A stretch of 38,382 nt of DNA from a virus: the IMG/VR virus record IMGVR_UViG_3300046007_006748, positions 1 through 38,382 of that record. One strand, written 5' to 3'. Under the pieces are notes generated by a model. That model was not told the origin of the DNA, searched no databases, and saw only the letters and a list, made by a program, of their open reading frames with translations. Both the position numbers and the translations under genes were made by a program. This document shows, piece by piece, positions 8,815-16,814 of the stretch; position 1 is the first letter of the stretch, and the number at the start of each line of letters is the position of its first letter.

Positions 8815-9533
8815 GCCGCACCTCCCACACGCCGGAACTCGATCACGTGCACCCACGGGTTGCTTGCCCACGAGCCCGGGCCGTTGATCTTGTTCCAAAG
8901 AGACGCATATTCCTCAATCGCCGCTGAGGCGTCGGCAGGGCACGGACGCGACGACTTGTGGCACACATCACACGTGCAGCGCGTGATTGTGACGCCCTCT
9001 TCTATCGCGTCCTCTCCGCTGATCTCCTGCAACCGCTCCACGCGCACACCGACGACTTCGAGCATGATCCGGCTGGCCCAGCGGGGCATGTGGATCGAGG
9101 GCGTGAGCTTTTGGGTTCCGAGCTTCAATCGCTCGCGACGAAGCTCTGGGGTCCATGAAGTGCCGGGCTCCATGCCCGTGGTCATCCCCATCACCCCGTC
9201 CTCGAACCGCACAAAGCCATCATCAAAGAACGCGCGGCGGAGCCGTCCTCGATCTCCAAAGTCGATCGGTTCGCGGTCGATCCAGCATGTCTCCTTCACC
9301 CACAGCCGATCACCGGGCACGCCGTAGGGGCAGCGAAGATACCCGGCCGGGCCGGGCAGAGTCACCGCATTGAAAATTGCTTTCCGAGTTTCTCCCTGAC
9401 CACACCAACCGGTAAAGACCGTCGTGTCGGGGTCGATGCCGCCGAGATTCACCACCCGCCGCGTCTGCGTCTTTCTGCGATCGAGGATCGCCCGCACCAT
9501 CTCGGAACTGAACAGAATCGGTCGCTCTTTCAC
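8811..9533 (-). CDS. ASCH-like phage protein
   Basis: The 240-aa protein starts VKERPILFSSEMVRAIL and continues with RRKTQTRR, YGVPGDRLWVKETCW, the IHMPRWASR signature and VERLQEISGEDAIEEG, ending NPWVHVIEF. This is the pattern of a widespread phage protein with an ASCH-type beta-barrel, thought to bind RNA or nucleotides. Two Cys pairs (CTCDVC near 192-197) are inserted before the C-terminal strand. Function unproven. GTG start at 9533 from a GTGA overlap with the nuclease gene. Confidence 0.75.
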   Translation of the reverse strand: MKERPILFSSEMVRAILDRRKTQTRRVVNLGGIDPDTTVFTGWCGQGETRKAIFNAVTLPGPAGYLRCPYGVPGDRLWVKETCWIDREPIDFGDRGRLRRAFFDDGFVRFEDGVMGMTTGMEPGTSWTPELRRERLKLGTQKLTPSIHMPRWASRIMLEVVGVRVERLQEISGEDAIEEGVTITRCTCDVCHKSSRPCPADASAAIEEYASLWNKINGPGSWASNPWVHVIEFRRVGGAA

Positions 9534-9877
9534 GATGTAGTCTCCACGTTGCCGCGGGGTGTGTTCACGACGGCGAGTGCGAACATCCACACATCCTCTG
9601 CGTCGATGGTGATGAGCCATGCCTTGCCGTTGCGCCGATGGGCGACGTACGGCACGCTCCCCGCGGGGGCCTCGGTCTTCGCCTGGTCGATCGCCGCGTG
9701 GATGTTCAACTTCTGGCGGCGCTTGACCTCACAGTGTGTGCGTTGCCATCCGCCGATAACATCGGGCGAGTCCGCACCGCCCCGGTTCTGTTGACCTCGT
9801 CGTGCGTCGAGCCCGCGATTGCGGAGCCACTCCGCCCACTCGCGTTCGCCAACTTTGCCTTTTTCTCGTGAGTTCAC
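9530..9877 (-). CDS. PD-(D/E)XK nuclease, Hjc-like Holliday junction resolvase
   Basis: The 115-aa protein shows the compact archaeal-type resolvase fold: SREKGKVGEREWAEWLRNRG with a Glu near position 11, RGGADSPDVIG with Asp39, and HCEVKRR with Glu50 and Lys52 as the E-x-K pair. It should cut branched DNA intermediates before packaging or during recombination. The GTG start at 9877 comes from a GTGA overlap with the upstream gene; the in-frame ATGs further upstream would intrude on that gene. Confidence 0.75.
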   Translation of the reverse strand: MNSREKGKVGEREWAEWLRNRGLDARRGQQNRGGADSPDVIGGWQRTHCEVKRRQKLNIHAAIDQAKTEAPAGSVPYVAHRRNGKAWLITIDAEDVWMFALAVVNTPRGNVETTS

Positions 9878-10212
9878 ATCGCCTCCAGTTCGTGTTCGAT
9901 TCGTTCCCATCGCGTGCCCGTCAGTCCGTCCGGGTTCTCGCGACGCATCTTCAGAAGCCATTTGCACACGGCGTTTCGATCTGCGTTCGACACGTGCGGG
10001 CCGATCTGTTTCGTGTCAAGGCCGCACCACTTCGCCAGCAGGTACGCCGAAACGGAGCGTGCGATCCGCGTTGCTTTGGTGCGATGACCACCACGCAGCA
10101 GAGCCTTCGTCGGCTCGTCAATCTCGGCAACGACCAGTTTCAGCACCGTGACAACGTCGCGACGCATGTACTCGGGGACGGGTTGCGGCCAGTCTGATTT
10201 CACGAACGGCAT
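9874..10212 (-). CDS. Small helix-turn-helix protein, weakly DnaA domain-IV-like
   Basis: The 112-aa protein starts at ATG 10212 (MPFVKSDWPQP) with GGAG six bases upstream. Its middle, R.KATRIARSVSAYLLAKWCGL..KQIGPHVSNADRNAVCKWL, has the spacing of the DnaA domain IV helices (aR..a.YL......IG......D...V) but lacks the GHSTT signature. It may be a second, diverged DNA-binding protein of the same kind as the 8404-8814 product. The similarity is by eye and could be a generic helix-turn-helix. Confidence 0.5.
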   Translation of the reverse strand: MPFVKSDWPQPVPEYMRRDVVTVLKLVVAEIDEPTKALLRGGHRTKATRIARSVSAYLLAKWCGLDTKQIGPHVSNADRNAVCKWLLKMRRENPDGLTGTRWERIEHELEAM

Positions 10213-10249
10213 GGGTGCTCCAGGGTGATGATGGGTGTTGGGTGTTGGG

Positions 10250-11401
10250 TCACAGGTCACACTCCCTCATCACTTCTTCAACGGCTCGGAGGAACGTCGC
10301 CGCGATTTGCGGCACGATGGCATTGCCGAAACCGCGCAGTCGCACCACGCGGGCGGGTACCCCATCAACCAGCGGGCGAGTGCCGGGTTCAATACGCCGC
10401 GTTTTCCCGTCGGCGCATGGGACGAGGATGTAGTCATTCCAAGGGCCGTGGTTTGCAGGTCCACGCCCCCCGATCCCCGCTTGTCCTTGCTCGCCTGTGA
10501 TTCGGGGCCGCGCTCGGAGAGGTTGGGCGTCGGGTAGCCCGCGAGCAACTGCGCCACCTCGCCCAGAATCGACCGCCCGTGCCCCTTGGCAATCTGTGCG
10601 GCCCGGCTCGGTCGATCGAGATTGACACCGGGGCCTGCGTCCCGCACCGTTGCAGTCGGATACCCCGCCAGCAGCGCGTGCGTGACCAACGTGGTCTGAT
10701 GTGTCGCTGGGGAGTGCTTGTCCGAGTCTCCCCGCAGCGGCGTCGCCCACCCCGCCGTGCCCTTCGCAGTTTGGGCATCCGTACTTGCCGAGCAGATCGT
10801 GATCGAAGGGGTACCCGCAAGCAACGCATGCTCGCTCAACTGCCCGCGGCGTTGCCCGGGCTGTGTTGAGCCCTTGTGGTCGCTGGCCTGAGGCGATCCC
10901 CACCCACCACAGGCGTTGTCGAATGTGCGGCGCGCCGACGCTCGCAGCGCACAGATCGGCGGCGACGACGACATATCCCATCGCTTCCAGGTCAGTGCGT
11001 ACTCCGGCGAGCCATCCACGTCCAGCAGCAGACGCAACCTGCTCTCCAACAACAACTGAGGGCCGACGCTCGGCGATGAGCCGCGCGAACTCGGGCCACA
11101 GGTGCCGCTCGTCAGCGATGCCCCGTCGCTTCCCGGCGTCGCTGAACGGCTGGCACGGGCATGATCCTGACCAAATAGTAAGCCCTGAACTTCCATTCCA
11201 GATACCTCCTGCCATCTTGAATGCGAGCGGCCAGCCGCCAATGCCCGCGAAGAAATGAACCTGTTCGTACTCGGCCACGTCGGCCAGGGTGAAGGACTCG
11301 ATGCCAGCCGTGCGAACATCAGCGGCGGGAAGGTGCCCGGCCTTGACAAGTTCGCTGAGCCACGCACACACCTTGTCGTCGTGGTCGGTGTAGAGGTTCA
11401 C
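10250..11401 (-). CDS. C5 cytosine-specific DNA methyltransferase
   Basis: The 383-aa enzyme carries FAGIGG (motif I) at about 51-56, GSCPCQPFS with the catalytic Cys (motif IV), a diverged motif VI (VGEQVAS in place of ENV), HIRQRLWWVG (motif VIII) and RGFGNAIVPQIA near the C-terminus (motif X). Between VIII and IX a four-Cys zinc knuckle (CVACGYPF...GCPNC) sits in the target-recognition region. It methylates cytosine in the phage genome, probably against host restriction; no partner nuclease is seen. GTG start at 11401 from a GTGA overlap. Confidence 0.9.
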   Translation of the reverse strand: MNLYTDHDDKVCAWLSELVKAGHLPAADVRTAGIESFTLADVAEYEQVHFFAGIGGWPLAFKMAGGIWNGSSGLTIWSGSCPCQPFSDAGKRRGIADERHLWPEFARLIAERRPSVVVGEQVASAAGRGWLAGVRTDLEAMGYVVVAADLCAASVGAPHIRQRLWWVGIASGQRPQGLNTARATPRAVERACVACGYPFDHDLLGKYGCPNCEGHGGVGDAAAGRLGQALPSDTSDHVGHARAAGGVSDCNGAGRRPRCQSRSTEPGRTDCQGARAVDSGRGGAVARGLPDAQPLRARPRITGEQGQAGIGGRGPANHGPWNDYILVPCADGKTRRIEPGTRPLVDGVPARVVRLRGFGNAIVPQIAATFLRAVEEVMRECDL

Positions 11402-11637
11402 GCAATCACTCCAAACAGATTCGGTTCCTCCACCCTCTCCACCCTCGGCCTCCGCCTCGCCAGCGTGTCGGCCGCGTCGCCGTAGGCTCGGGCTGCGGCC
11501 TCTACACCGTCCTCGCCCCACCCGTAGCCGCCGATCCAGTCGGGCTTGCCCTTGAGCGTGTAGCCGATGATGACGTGAACGCCCATGCGTCCGTCGTGGT
11601 GGGGGCTGGGGAGGGTCTGGAGGAGGGAGATGGTCAC
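11398..11637 (-). CDS. Hypothetical protein
   Basis: This 79-aa protein is not recognised. The middle, VHVIIGYTLKGKPDWIGGYGWGEDGVEAAARAYGDAAD, suggests a small alpha-beta fold. It starts at GTG 11637 and is joined to both neighbours by GTGA overlaps, so it is part of the coupled early message upstream of the C5 methyltransferase. Confidence 0.55.
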   Translation of the reverse strand: MTISLLQTLPSPHHDGRMGVHVIIGYTLKGKPDWIGGYGWGEDGVEAAARAYGDAADTLARRRPRVERVEEPNLFGVIA

Positions 11638-11918
11638 GCCGCACCACCATCTGTTGAGAAGGGCAACGGCGCGGGAATCTCACGCTTGCGTCGAACCGGT
11701 CCCTTTGCCAGTGCCTCTAAAAACAGCTTGGCCCGCATCTTCCTGATGTGTTCGGCCGCGGCCGTCAGCGGGCTCGCGGCCTCGGCGATCGCGGGCTTGA
11801 TCTTGGCGATGATGCGATCCGCCGCGGGAATGTCACGCTTGAGCAGAAGCTCGACGACCAGCTCCGCTTCCTTCACGGTCAACCGTCGAGACCGACGCAG
11901 ATCGACGAACCTTTTCAC
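11634..11918 (-). CDS. Hypothetical basic helical protein
   Basis: The 94-aa protein starts at GTG 11918 (VKRFVDLRRSRRLTVKEAE). It is rich in Arg, Lys, Leu and Ala and predicted almost all helical. No family recognised; the basic helices fit a nucleic-acid-binding or scaffold role. GTGA overlaps on both sides. Confidence 0.5.
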   Translation of the reverse strand: MKRFVDLRRSRRLTVKEAELVVELLLKRDIPAADRIIAKIKPAIAEAASPLTAAAEHIRKMRAKLFLEALAKGPVRRKREIPAPLPFSTDGGAA

Positions 11919-12325
11919 GCTCCACCACCGGCCTTCGCGGCGGCTTGGGCGGCTTCGGGGGTGGAGTAGCACTCGTCCATCGCAAAGTACTTAGACAGCA
12001 TTCCGCTGTTCTCATTGAACGCGACGACTTGCCTACCAAACCGAATAACAACTTCGCCTGTGCAGCCCATCGCTGGAACCCAAACCCGATCCGCCACGGC
12101 TGGCAACGTGCCGTCTTTGGTGAGAAGTCCTTGACTTCGGGCGGCGGTCTTGATGCTGTTAAGCCGCCCGAGTTCGTCCACCATCGCGTTGACTCGCTGC
12201 CAGTCGCTCAGCCCGTCAATCGGCGACGTTTCGGTGCCGTATTCACCAGCACACATACACACGCCGCTTGGGCATTGAATCGCGTGCTTGCCGGGACCGA
12301 CCTTGACGATCCTGTACTTGTTCAC
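11915..12325 (-). CDS. Hypothetical protein
   Basis: The 136-aa protein begins MNKYRIVKVGPGKHAIQC and has a Cys cluster (CPSGVCMC) near 18-25, then VWVPAMGCTGEVVIRFGRQVVAF, which looks like a small beta-rich domain. Function unknown. GTG start at 12325 by GTGA overlap; it ends in a GTGA overlap with the next gene. Confidence 0.55.
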   Translation of the reverse strand: MNKYRIVKVGPGKHAIQCPSGVCMCAGEYGTETSPIDGLSDWQRVNAMVDELGRLNSIKTAARSQGLLTKDGTLPAVADRVWVPAMGCTGEVVIRFGRQVVAFNENSGMLSKYFAMDECYSTPEAAQAAAKAGGGA

Positions 12326-12720
12326 TGCTTTGTCTCCTTCGCGGCGGCTTCGATCGCGGAGCGTGCGGTGGGGTTGGCGTTCACTTCATCGCTGGCGCAG
12401 TTGATCCACTCATTACCGTTGACGTGGCGGCACATTGCGTACTCGGCCAGGTTCTTCGCCAACACCCGCACGGCCTCGCGGAGTTCGGCGTTCTGCTTCT
12501 GGGTGCTCGCGGTGTCAAGATGATCCTCAAGCTTCCGCTCGCCGAGTTCCCGCTCCAATTCCCTCACCCGCTTGTTCGCGGCCTCAAGCGGGGCGGCGAG
12601 GGCGGCGATACAGGTGCTGCTCACGTCAACGCCGTCGTCGCATCCATACAAAGACAGGTCGCTGATGGCGTTAGCAATGATCGCGTCTATCTGCCAGTAT
12701 TCAGGTGTCCGCTCTTTCAT
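12322..12720 (-). CDS. Hypothetical coiled-coil protein
   Basis: This 132-aa protein has a probable coiled coil at about 45-95 (LEAANKRVRELERELGERKLEDHL, then NAELREAVRVLAKNL). The C-terminal part includes CRHVNGNEWINCASDEVN, a pattern seen in small phage proteins of unknown role. ATG start, ATGA overlap with the preceding stop. Confidence 0.55.
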   Translation of the reverse strand: MKERTPEYWQIDAIIANAISDLSLYGCDDGVDVSSTCIAALAAPLEAANKRVRELERELGERKLEDHLDTASTQKQNAELREAVRVLAKNLAEYAMCRHVNGNEWINCASDEVNANPTARSAIEAAAKETKQ

Positions 12721-13109
12721 TGCCCGGCCTCCTTCAGTTTCGCCAGCATGCCGAGTGTGAAAAGGTCGCGGATCATGTCGCCGGTGTCGGTTACAAACGT
12801 CGTTCCTCCCTCGCCCGTTCTTCCGGCGCAGTATTCAAGCCCTCGCGGCGTTTCGTGGTACTTGTGCCACCACCACCCCTCCGGCAACGCGGACGCGGCA
12901 CCGTCGAGGGTGGCGGGGAAGGGGTGGCTCAAGCCACTCTGCTTGTTCTTTTTTCCGTGCTTATCCAATCTTCGGCAGTGCCTGTAATCGAAAAACTGCA
13001 AGGCCCATGTCATTTCAGACAGCGGCTTGCCGAGTTCGGCCAACGCCTTGCGTCGATAGTGCCAGTCGCGGATTGCGTCGAGGGGCATGGTGTGAGGGTC
13101 AATGGTCAT
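12717..13109 (-). CDS. Hypothetical protein
   Basis: The 130-aa product starts at ATG 13109 (MTIDPHTMPLDAIRDW), overlapping the stop of the 40-aa membrane protein (ATGA) with AAGGA upstream. It is rich in Trp, Tyr and His and ends in a helical tail, DTGDMIRDLFTLGMLAKLKEAG. No family recognised. Confidence 0.55.
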   Translation of the reverse strand: MTIDPHTMPLDAIRDWHYRRKALAELGKPLSEMTWALQFFDYRHCRRLDKHGKKNKQSGLSHPFPATLDGAASALPEGWWWHKYHETPRGLEYCAGRTGEGGTTFVTDTGDMIRDLFTLGMLAKLKEAGQ

Positions 13110-13228
13110 TCTCGGTCCTTGTTCCTCTTGTGCAGCCACTCGTTGACGGCCCACTCAACTTTGACGAACACCCACACCGCCAACACGCACGTCACAACCC
13201 ACACAATCCCGATCACCCACGGGCTCAC
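13106..13228 (-). CDS. 40-aa single-pass membrane protein
   Basis: This short gene runs from GTG 13228 to TGA 13106 and encodes about 40 residues: MSPWVIGIVWVVTCV at the start, a continuous hydrophobic helix to about residue 23, then a charged tail ending KRNKDRE. It is joined by GTGA to the gene before and by ATGA to the gene after, which strongly supports translation although it is short. Function unknown; such phage mini-membrane proteins can act in exclusion or lysis timing. Confidence 0.65.
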   Translation of the reverse strand: MSPWVIGIVWVVTCVLAVWVFVKVEWAVNEWLHKRNKDRE

Positions 13229-13458
13229 GCCTTCACTCCCTTGCGTTTCGCCCTGATCGCCTGGCGGTGGTGGTTATCCGCACGACCGAACGCCTCGGTG
13301 AGGTTGTCGTGATCCGTCTCCGACTCGTCAGGCTTGATGAGCACGTACAACTTCGCACGCTTGACAACGCGGTAGTGCAGCACCTCGCCGCGAACCCTCG
13401 CCGTCGCGGACCAGACCAGCCGTCCGCGTGCTTCTTCCATCGCAAACTTCAACATCAT
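13225..13458 (-). CDS. Hypothetical protein
   Basis: The 77-aa protein starts at ATG 13458 (a second ATG follows directly) after CTGGAG. It reads as beta strands in the first half (RGRLVWSATARVRGEVLHYRV, then KLYVLIKP) and a basic helix at the end. No family recognised. It opens a coupled run of small genes after a 141-base gap that holds only short hairpins (for example GCCCG/CGGGC at about 13485-13500). Confidence 0.5.
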   Translation of the reverse strand: MMLKFAMEEARGRLVWSATARVRGEVLHYRVVKRAKLYVLIKPDESETDHDNLTEAFGRADNHHRQAIRAKRKGVKA

Positions 13459-13599
13459 CGACTCCAGAGAAAAGGTGCCCGTCTTTCCGGGCTGTCACAG
13501 GTTTGCTCACGTTTCCGCCCGGGCCTGTCGGTGCGTTTAGAAAGGTCGCCGTTGGCGATGAGCCCGGCGACCGCGACACGAGCCTGCGCGACTCATTCG

Positions 13600-14085
13600 T
13601 CAGCGTGCGCCGGGCGGCTTCCATGCCGCTGCGGCCGGGGGCGCACCCGTGGGCTTGAACGGCGGGGGTGCCGTCGGTGCCGTGCTCGTCAGCGTGCCGC
13701 GGGCCTTGAAGTCGGCGATGTCGTTGCTGAAGTCGCCGGGCTTGTCGTCACGCGGCTTGACCTTCACGGCGATGTCGAGGCTCGCATTCAGCAGATCCTG
13801 CGGGCCGCTGGGCTTCAACACCTTGACGGCGTGGCAGATGGCCGAGAGTTTGCCCTGGGCGATCCGCACGGCCTCGGCGCTGGGGTTCTCGAGCGCGAGG
13901 TACGCGAACACCTTGCGGCCGTCCTGACCGCCGCCGGTGATCGTGAACTCCAGCTTGAGGTTCCTTCCCGTGCCGGCCTTATTGGGGGCTTCCTCCGCGG
14001 CGGTGACGACGGCGGTGTAGTTGCCGGCGGGGATCGGGGACGAGCCCGTGTCAGGGGCGACTTGCGTTGCGTCGAACCAGGTCAT
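13600..14085 (-). CDS. DUF669-family phage protein
   Basis: The 161-aa protein starts at ATG 14085 (MTWFDATQVAPDT) and has the DUF669 pattern: SSPIPAGNYTAVVTAAEE, NLKLEFTITGG..GRKVFAYL, then IAQGKLSAICHAVKV. The C-terminus is a Pro/Ala-rich tail. DUF669 genes usually sit beside a phage RecA-like ATPase, as here, and are suspected ssDNA-binding recombination partners. ATGA overlap with the ATPase stop. Confidence 0.8.
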   Translation of the reverse strand: MTWFDATQVAPDTGSSPIPAGNYTAVVTAAEEAPNKAGTGRNLKLEFTITGGGQDGRKVFAYLALENPSAEAVRIAQGKLSAICHAVKVLKPSGPQDLLNASLDIAVKVKPRDDKPGDFSNDIADFKARGTLTSTAPTAPPPFKPTGAPPAAAAWKPPGAR

Positions 14086-14849
14086 GCATTCTCCTTGATC
14101 GTGTGGCCAGCGTTGATGTAAGCCTGCAGCGCGGGCCACTCCAGCGGCAGTTCGTCCGGCAAACGGAGCCGGTTCTTTGCTTGATGCGTGGGCTTCTCGG
14201 TCGTCTTCAGCAATCGCTCACCGCGGCCCATGGCGCGGGTGCGGGTCTTGTTGAACCCCTCATCCTCTTTCTTGATCGCGACCAGGTACGACGCGAAGAG
14301 AACCTCGCTCGCCCACTCGATCACCATCGGCCCGGTTGTCTTGTGGAGGTCGAGCGTGTAGCGGTCGTACGGCTCGGTCTCGGGGTTGTTGAACCGCTCG
14401 ACCTTGGCATGGGCCAGCAGGATGAGCGTCACGCCGCGGCGAGCCCTCAGAGCGTCGAGCCCCTCGAAGAACTGCGACCAGTACCGACCGGCGAAGTTGT
14501 ACCCCTTGCCGTAGCCGATCTGCTCGAGCGCGTCGACCTTCTGGTCCGCGCACACTTGGGCGAAGATGAGGCGTTCAAGCCAATCGACCGTATCGACGAC
14601 CACCGTCTGAAAGTCGTGCTGCTCCTCGTAGAGCGTGCCGACGTACCCCATCACTTCGGCGAACGACTTCGCCAGCGGGAAGCGGGCGGTGTCGATGTCG
14701 TTGGTGCCATCTTCGGTCGGGATGAAGATCGGGCTCGGGGCACTGGCGGCGAAGGTGCTCTTGCCGATGCCAGGCGTGCCGTACAGCACGATCCGGCGAG
14801 GGCTCGGCGCTCGGCCGCGGGTGATTGTCTTCAGCAGTTCACTGGTCAT
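14082..14849 (-). CDS. Phage RecA-like NTP-binding protein (AAA_24 / Sak4 type)
   Basis: The start at ATG 14849 (MTSELLKTI) is preceded by AAAGGAGG, a better site than the in-frame GTG upstream. The 255-aa product has Walker A LYGTPGIGKST at about 22-32, Walker B-like TVVVDTVDW near 82-90 and VTLILLAHAKVERF near 140-153, typical of AAA_24 proteins. With DUF669 it probably forms the phage single-strand annealing or recombination module. Confidence 0.85.
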   Translation of the reverse strand: MTSELLKTITRGRAPSPRRIVLYGTPGIGKSTFAASAPSPIFIPTEDGTNDIDTARFPLAKSFAEVMGYVGTLYEEQHDFQTVVVDTVDWLERLIFAQVCADQKVDALEQIGYGKGYNFAGRYWSQFFEGLDALRARRGVTLILLAHAKVERFNNPETEPYDRYTLDLHKTTGPMVIEWASEVLFASYLVAIKKEDEGFNKTRTRAMGRGERLLKTTEKPTHQAKNRLRLPDELPLEWPALQAYINAGHTIKENA

Positions 14850-14866
14850 CTGTCCTCCTTTGGTTG

Positions 14867-15400
14867 TCACTGAACTCGCAGGTGCTCACCGGCCTCGGTC
14901 AACACCACACCCTCGATCGCCACACCGGCGACGAGTGCGGTGCGAATGGCGACGCGATCGGCCTCAACCGTGACGCGGCGGTACTTCTCGGGCAGCGACT
15001 CGGGCGCGACCACGATGTCGAGGCCCGGCTGCGGGTTGCGTTGACGGCGGAACACAAACAGCGGCGTGTCGATCCGCTTCTTGTCCTGTCGCTGCATGTA
15101 GTCGAGCACGCGCCCCCTGAGGCGATCGACGCCATTCTCGCGGACCTTGGCGAGTTGTGCGAGCCGCTGTGCCTCTTCCTTCGCGGTGACCGCGTCACCG
15201 GCAAGCCGCTTCAGCACGACGCCGATCCGCTGGAGCACGTCCTGCTCGTTGGCTTCCATCTCGCCGATCCATTCGTTGATCGTCGCCTCAACCTGGGCGT
15301 CGGTGACGTCGCCACCAATCTCACAGAGCAGGTCGTGCAGCGTCTGCTGCTCTTGCGTGAGGGCGAACAGGTTGATTCGGGGCTTGGTTTCGGATGACAT
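14867..15400 (-). CDS. Siphovirus Gp157-family protein
   Basis: The 177-aa protein has the Gp157 layout: LFALTQEQQTLHDLL at the start, a long helical coiled coil (GEMEANEQDVLQRIGVVLKRL, EEAQRLAQLAKV), then RLRGRVLDYMQRQDKKRIDTPLF with R.QRNPQPGLDIV and a C-terminal IRTALVAGVAIEGVVL. In streptococcal phages the family is linked to phage resistance; its role here is probably in recombination or DNA-end handling next to the RecA-like ATPase. Confidence 0.85.
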   Translation of the reverse strand: MSSETKPRINLFALTQEQQTLHDLLCEIGGDVTDAQVEATINEWIGEMEANEQDVLQRIGVVLKRLAGDAVTAKEEAQRLAQLAKVRENGVDRLRGRVLDYMQRQDKKRIDTPLFVFRRQRNPQPGLDIVVAPESLPEKYRRVTVEADRVAIRTALVAGVAIEGVVLTEAGEHLRVQ

Positions 15401-15479
15401 TCAGACACTCCAAAGATGTGCGTGGTTCGGGAAACCCGGGCGAGGCTGTCGAGCCGTCACCCGGGGGAGAGAGAGATGT

Positions 15480-16178
15480 TCAGGTGGTCATCGCGTCGAT
15501 CTTCGCGCGGAGTTCGGCGTTCGCGGCGTGGATCTCGGCGAGCTTGGCGGCGAGCGATTCGAGGGTGGGGGCGTCGGGCTCGGCGGACCTCATGTGCATT
15601 CTGACGATGTGCGGGCGGTGATACTCACGCTTGTGGGCACGCTCCCTGTCCCACTTGAGGTGCTGAATCGCCTGCTCACGGGTCGGGAACGCCATTGCGC
15701 CAGGCCCCCATTCGCCGTCGATCCAGTTCTTCCTCATGTAGAGCAACACCCACACACTCTCAGGCATTGGCGGCACTTCGCACTTCGGCTCGGGCACGGG
15801 CTCAGCGACGACGGGGGCGACGGTAACGGGTTCGGTGTTCATTGGTGGTCTTGTCCTTGAAACTGGCGGCGGGCCTGGTGGTGGTCGGTTCGGATTGACG
15901 TTGATGCAGCGGGATCCGCGGGGGTCTGGCGGTGCGGGTGGCGGGACAGGCTCGCGGCCACGAAAAACGCGATTGAAGATGCGTTCTCTGACTTCGGCCT
16001 CATCAAATCCAGCCTTTATCCGAATGGTCAGGAAGTTCGCCTTCACCCTGCCTACGCCGCAAAGCCTGATCCACCGACCTTTGCGGCTGGCCTCGACGAG
16101 TGGTCGCCAGCGTCGGATGCGGCGGACTCGTATGGCCGAGTTGATTCGGCCCACGATGAGTCGCCACGCTCGGCTCAT
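15480..16178 (-). CDS. Hypothetical protein with Pro-rich linker
   Basis: The 232-aa ORF from ATG 16178 overlaps the upstream stop (ATGA). It has a basic N-terminus (residues 1-75), a Pro-rich stretch (about 76-115) and a C-terminal domain with SVWVLLYMRKNWIDGEWG, FPTREQAIQHLKWDRERAH and a helical tail. The C-terminal part looks like a self-contained small domain and could be a separate gene from ATG 15842 (120 aa, AAGGA upstream). Function unknown. The next 79 bases hold a CCCGGG-based hairpin (about 15437-15467). Confidence 0.5.
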   Translation of the reverse strand: MSRAWRLIVGRINSAIRVRRIRRWRPLVEASRKGRWIRLCGVGRVKANFLTIRIKAGFDEAEVRERIFNRVFRGREPVPPPAPPDPRGSRCINVNPNRPPPGPPPVSRTRPPMNTEPVTVAPVVAEPVPEPKCEVPPMPESVWVLLYMRKNWIDGEWGPGAMAFPTREQAIQHLKWDRERAHKREYHRPHIVRMHMRSAEPDAPTLESLAAKLAEIHAANAELRAKIDAMTT

Positions 16179-16477
16179 CGTCCACCCCCACGCATGGCCT
16201 GCCTCTCAAAGTCGTTCACACGCTCCCACAGTGCCGCATTCGCGGCCTTCAGTCGGTCGATCTCACCCTTGAAGGTGTGAGCGTCGCGGGCTCGTTGAAC
16301 TTCAGACGTTTCGAGCACGTCTAAATGAGAGGCCGTGAGCTCCTCAATCTCTTCACCGTGACGCCGGCGCTCGGCCCTGAGCCGGGCCTGAGCGATGCGT
16401 GCGCCGCTCCACCCCGCGGCGGGGACCAGGACGATGAGCAAAGCAAAGCAAACGGCAAGCATGGCGTACAACATCAC
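16175..16477 (-). CDS. Membrane-anchored coiled-coil protein
   Basis: The 100-aa protein has one N-terminal transmembrane helix (MLYAMLAVCFALLIVLVPAAGW) and a long charged coiled coil after it (about 30-95). This is the topology of inner-membrane spanins (Rz), but the gene lies in the early region, so lysis is only one possibility. GTG start at 16477 in a GTGA overlap; the stop overlaps the next start. Confidence 0.6.
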   Translation of the reverse strand: MMLYAMLAVCFALLIVLVPAAGWSGARIAQARLRAERRRHGEEIEELTASHLDVLETSEVQRARDAHTFKGEIDRLKAANAALWERVNDFERQAMRGGGR

Positions 16478-16710
16478 AGGACACCTCCCTGAAACGTGGC
16501 GAGCGCGGCAGCGACGGCGAGACGGCCGTCGGCGGTGTCATCAACGATGACACTCAGACACTGACAATGGGCGCGGAAAGAAGCCAGATCGGCGATCGCG
16601 GCCTCGTACTTCGCCTCAAGATCGGGGCGGGTCAGCACGACGGCGGCGAGCACGACCTCCAACTCAGTCACACGGACGCCCGAGAACTTTTCGGCACAGA
16701 CGGTCTTCAT
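16474..16710 (-). CDS. Hypothetical helical protein
   Basis: The preferred start is ATG 16710 (MKTVCAEKFSGVRV, 78 aa) with AAAGGG eight bases upstream; an in-frame ATG about 36 bases earlier would add MSEYHPKGPT. The product is Ala- and Leu-rich and mostly helical with a few Cys. No family recognised. It is the first early gene after the integrase; the 104 bases between them show no clear structure. Confidence 0.5.
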   Translation of the reverse strand: MKTVCAEKFSGVRVTELEVVLAAVVLTRPDLEAKYEAAIADLASFRAHCQCLSVIVDDTADGRLAVAAALATFQGGVL

Positions 16711-16814
16711 CGTTGGCCCTTTCGGGTGATACTCAGACATCCGCAAGGTCGGCGAGCGAATGCCCGCGACTGAGCCTTGCGAGTTTGTGGTGGTCAGTCG
16801 GCGGAGCAGAACGC

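Noticed and set aside
13328-13624. 98-aa minus-strand ORF between the DUF669 gene and the 77-aa gene
   Set aside because: It overlaps both neighbours out of frame and has no good ribosome site; part of the gap may still code for a short peptide, but the evidence is too weak.
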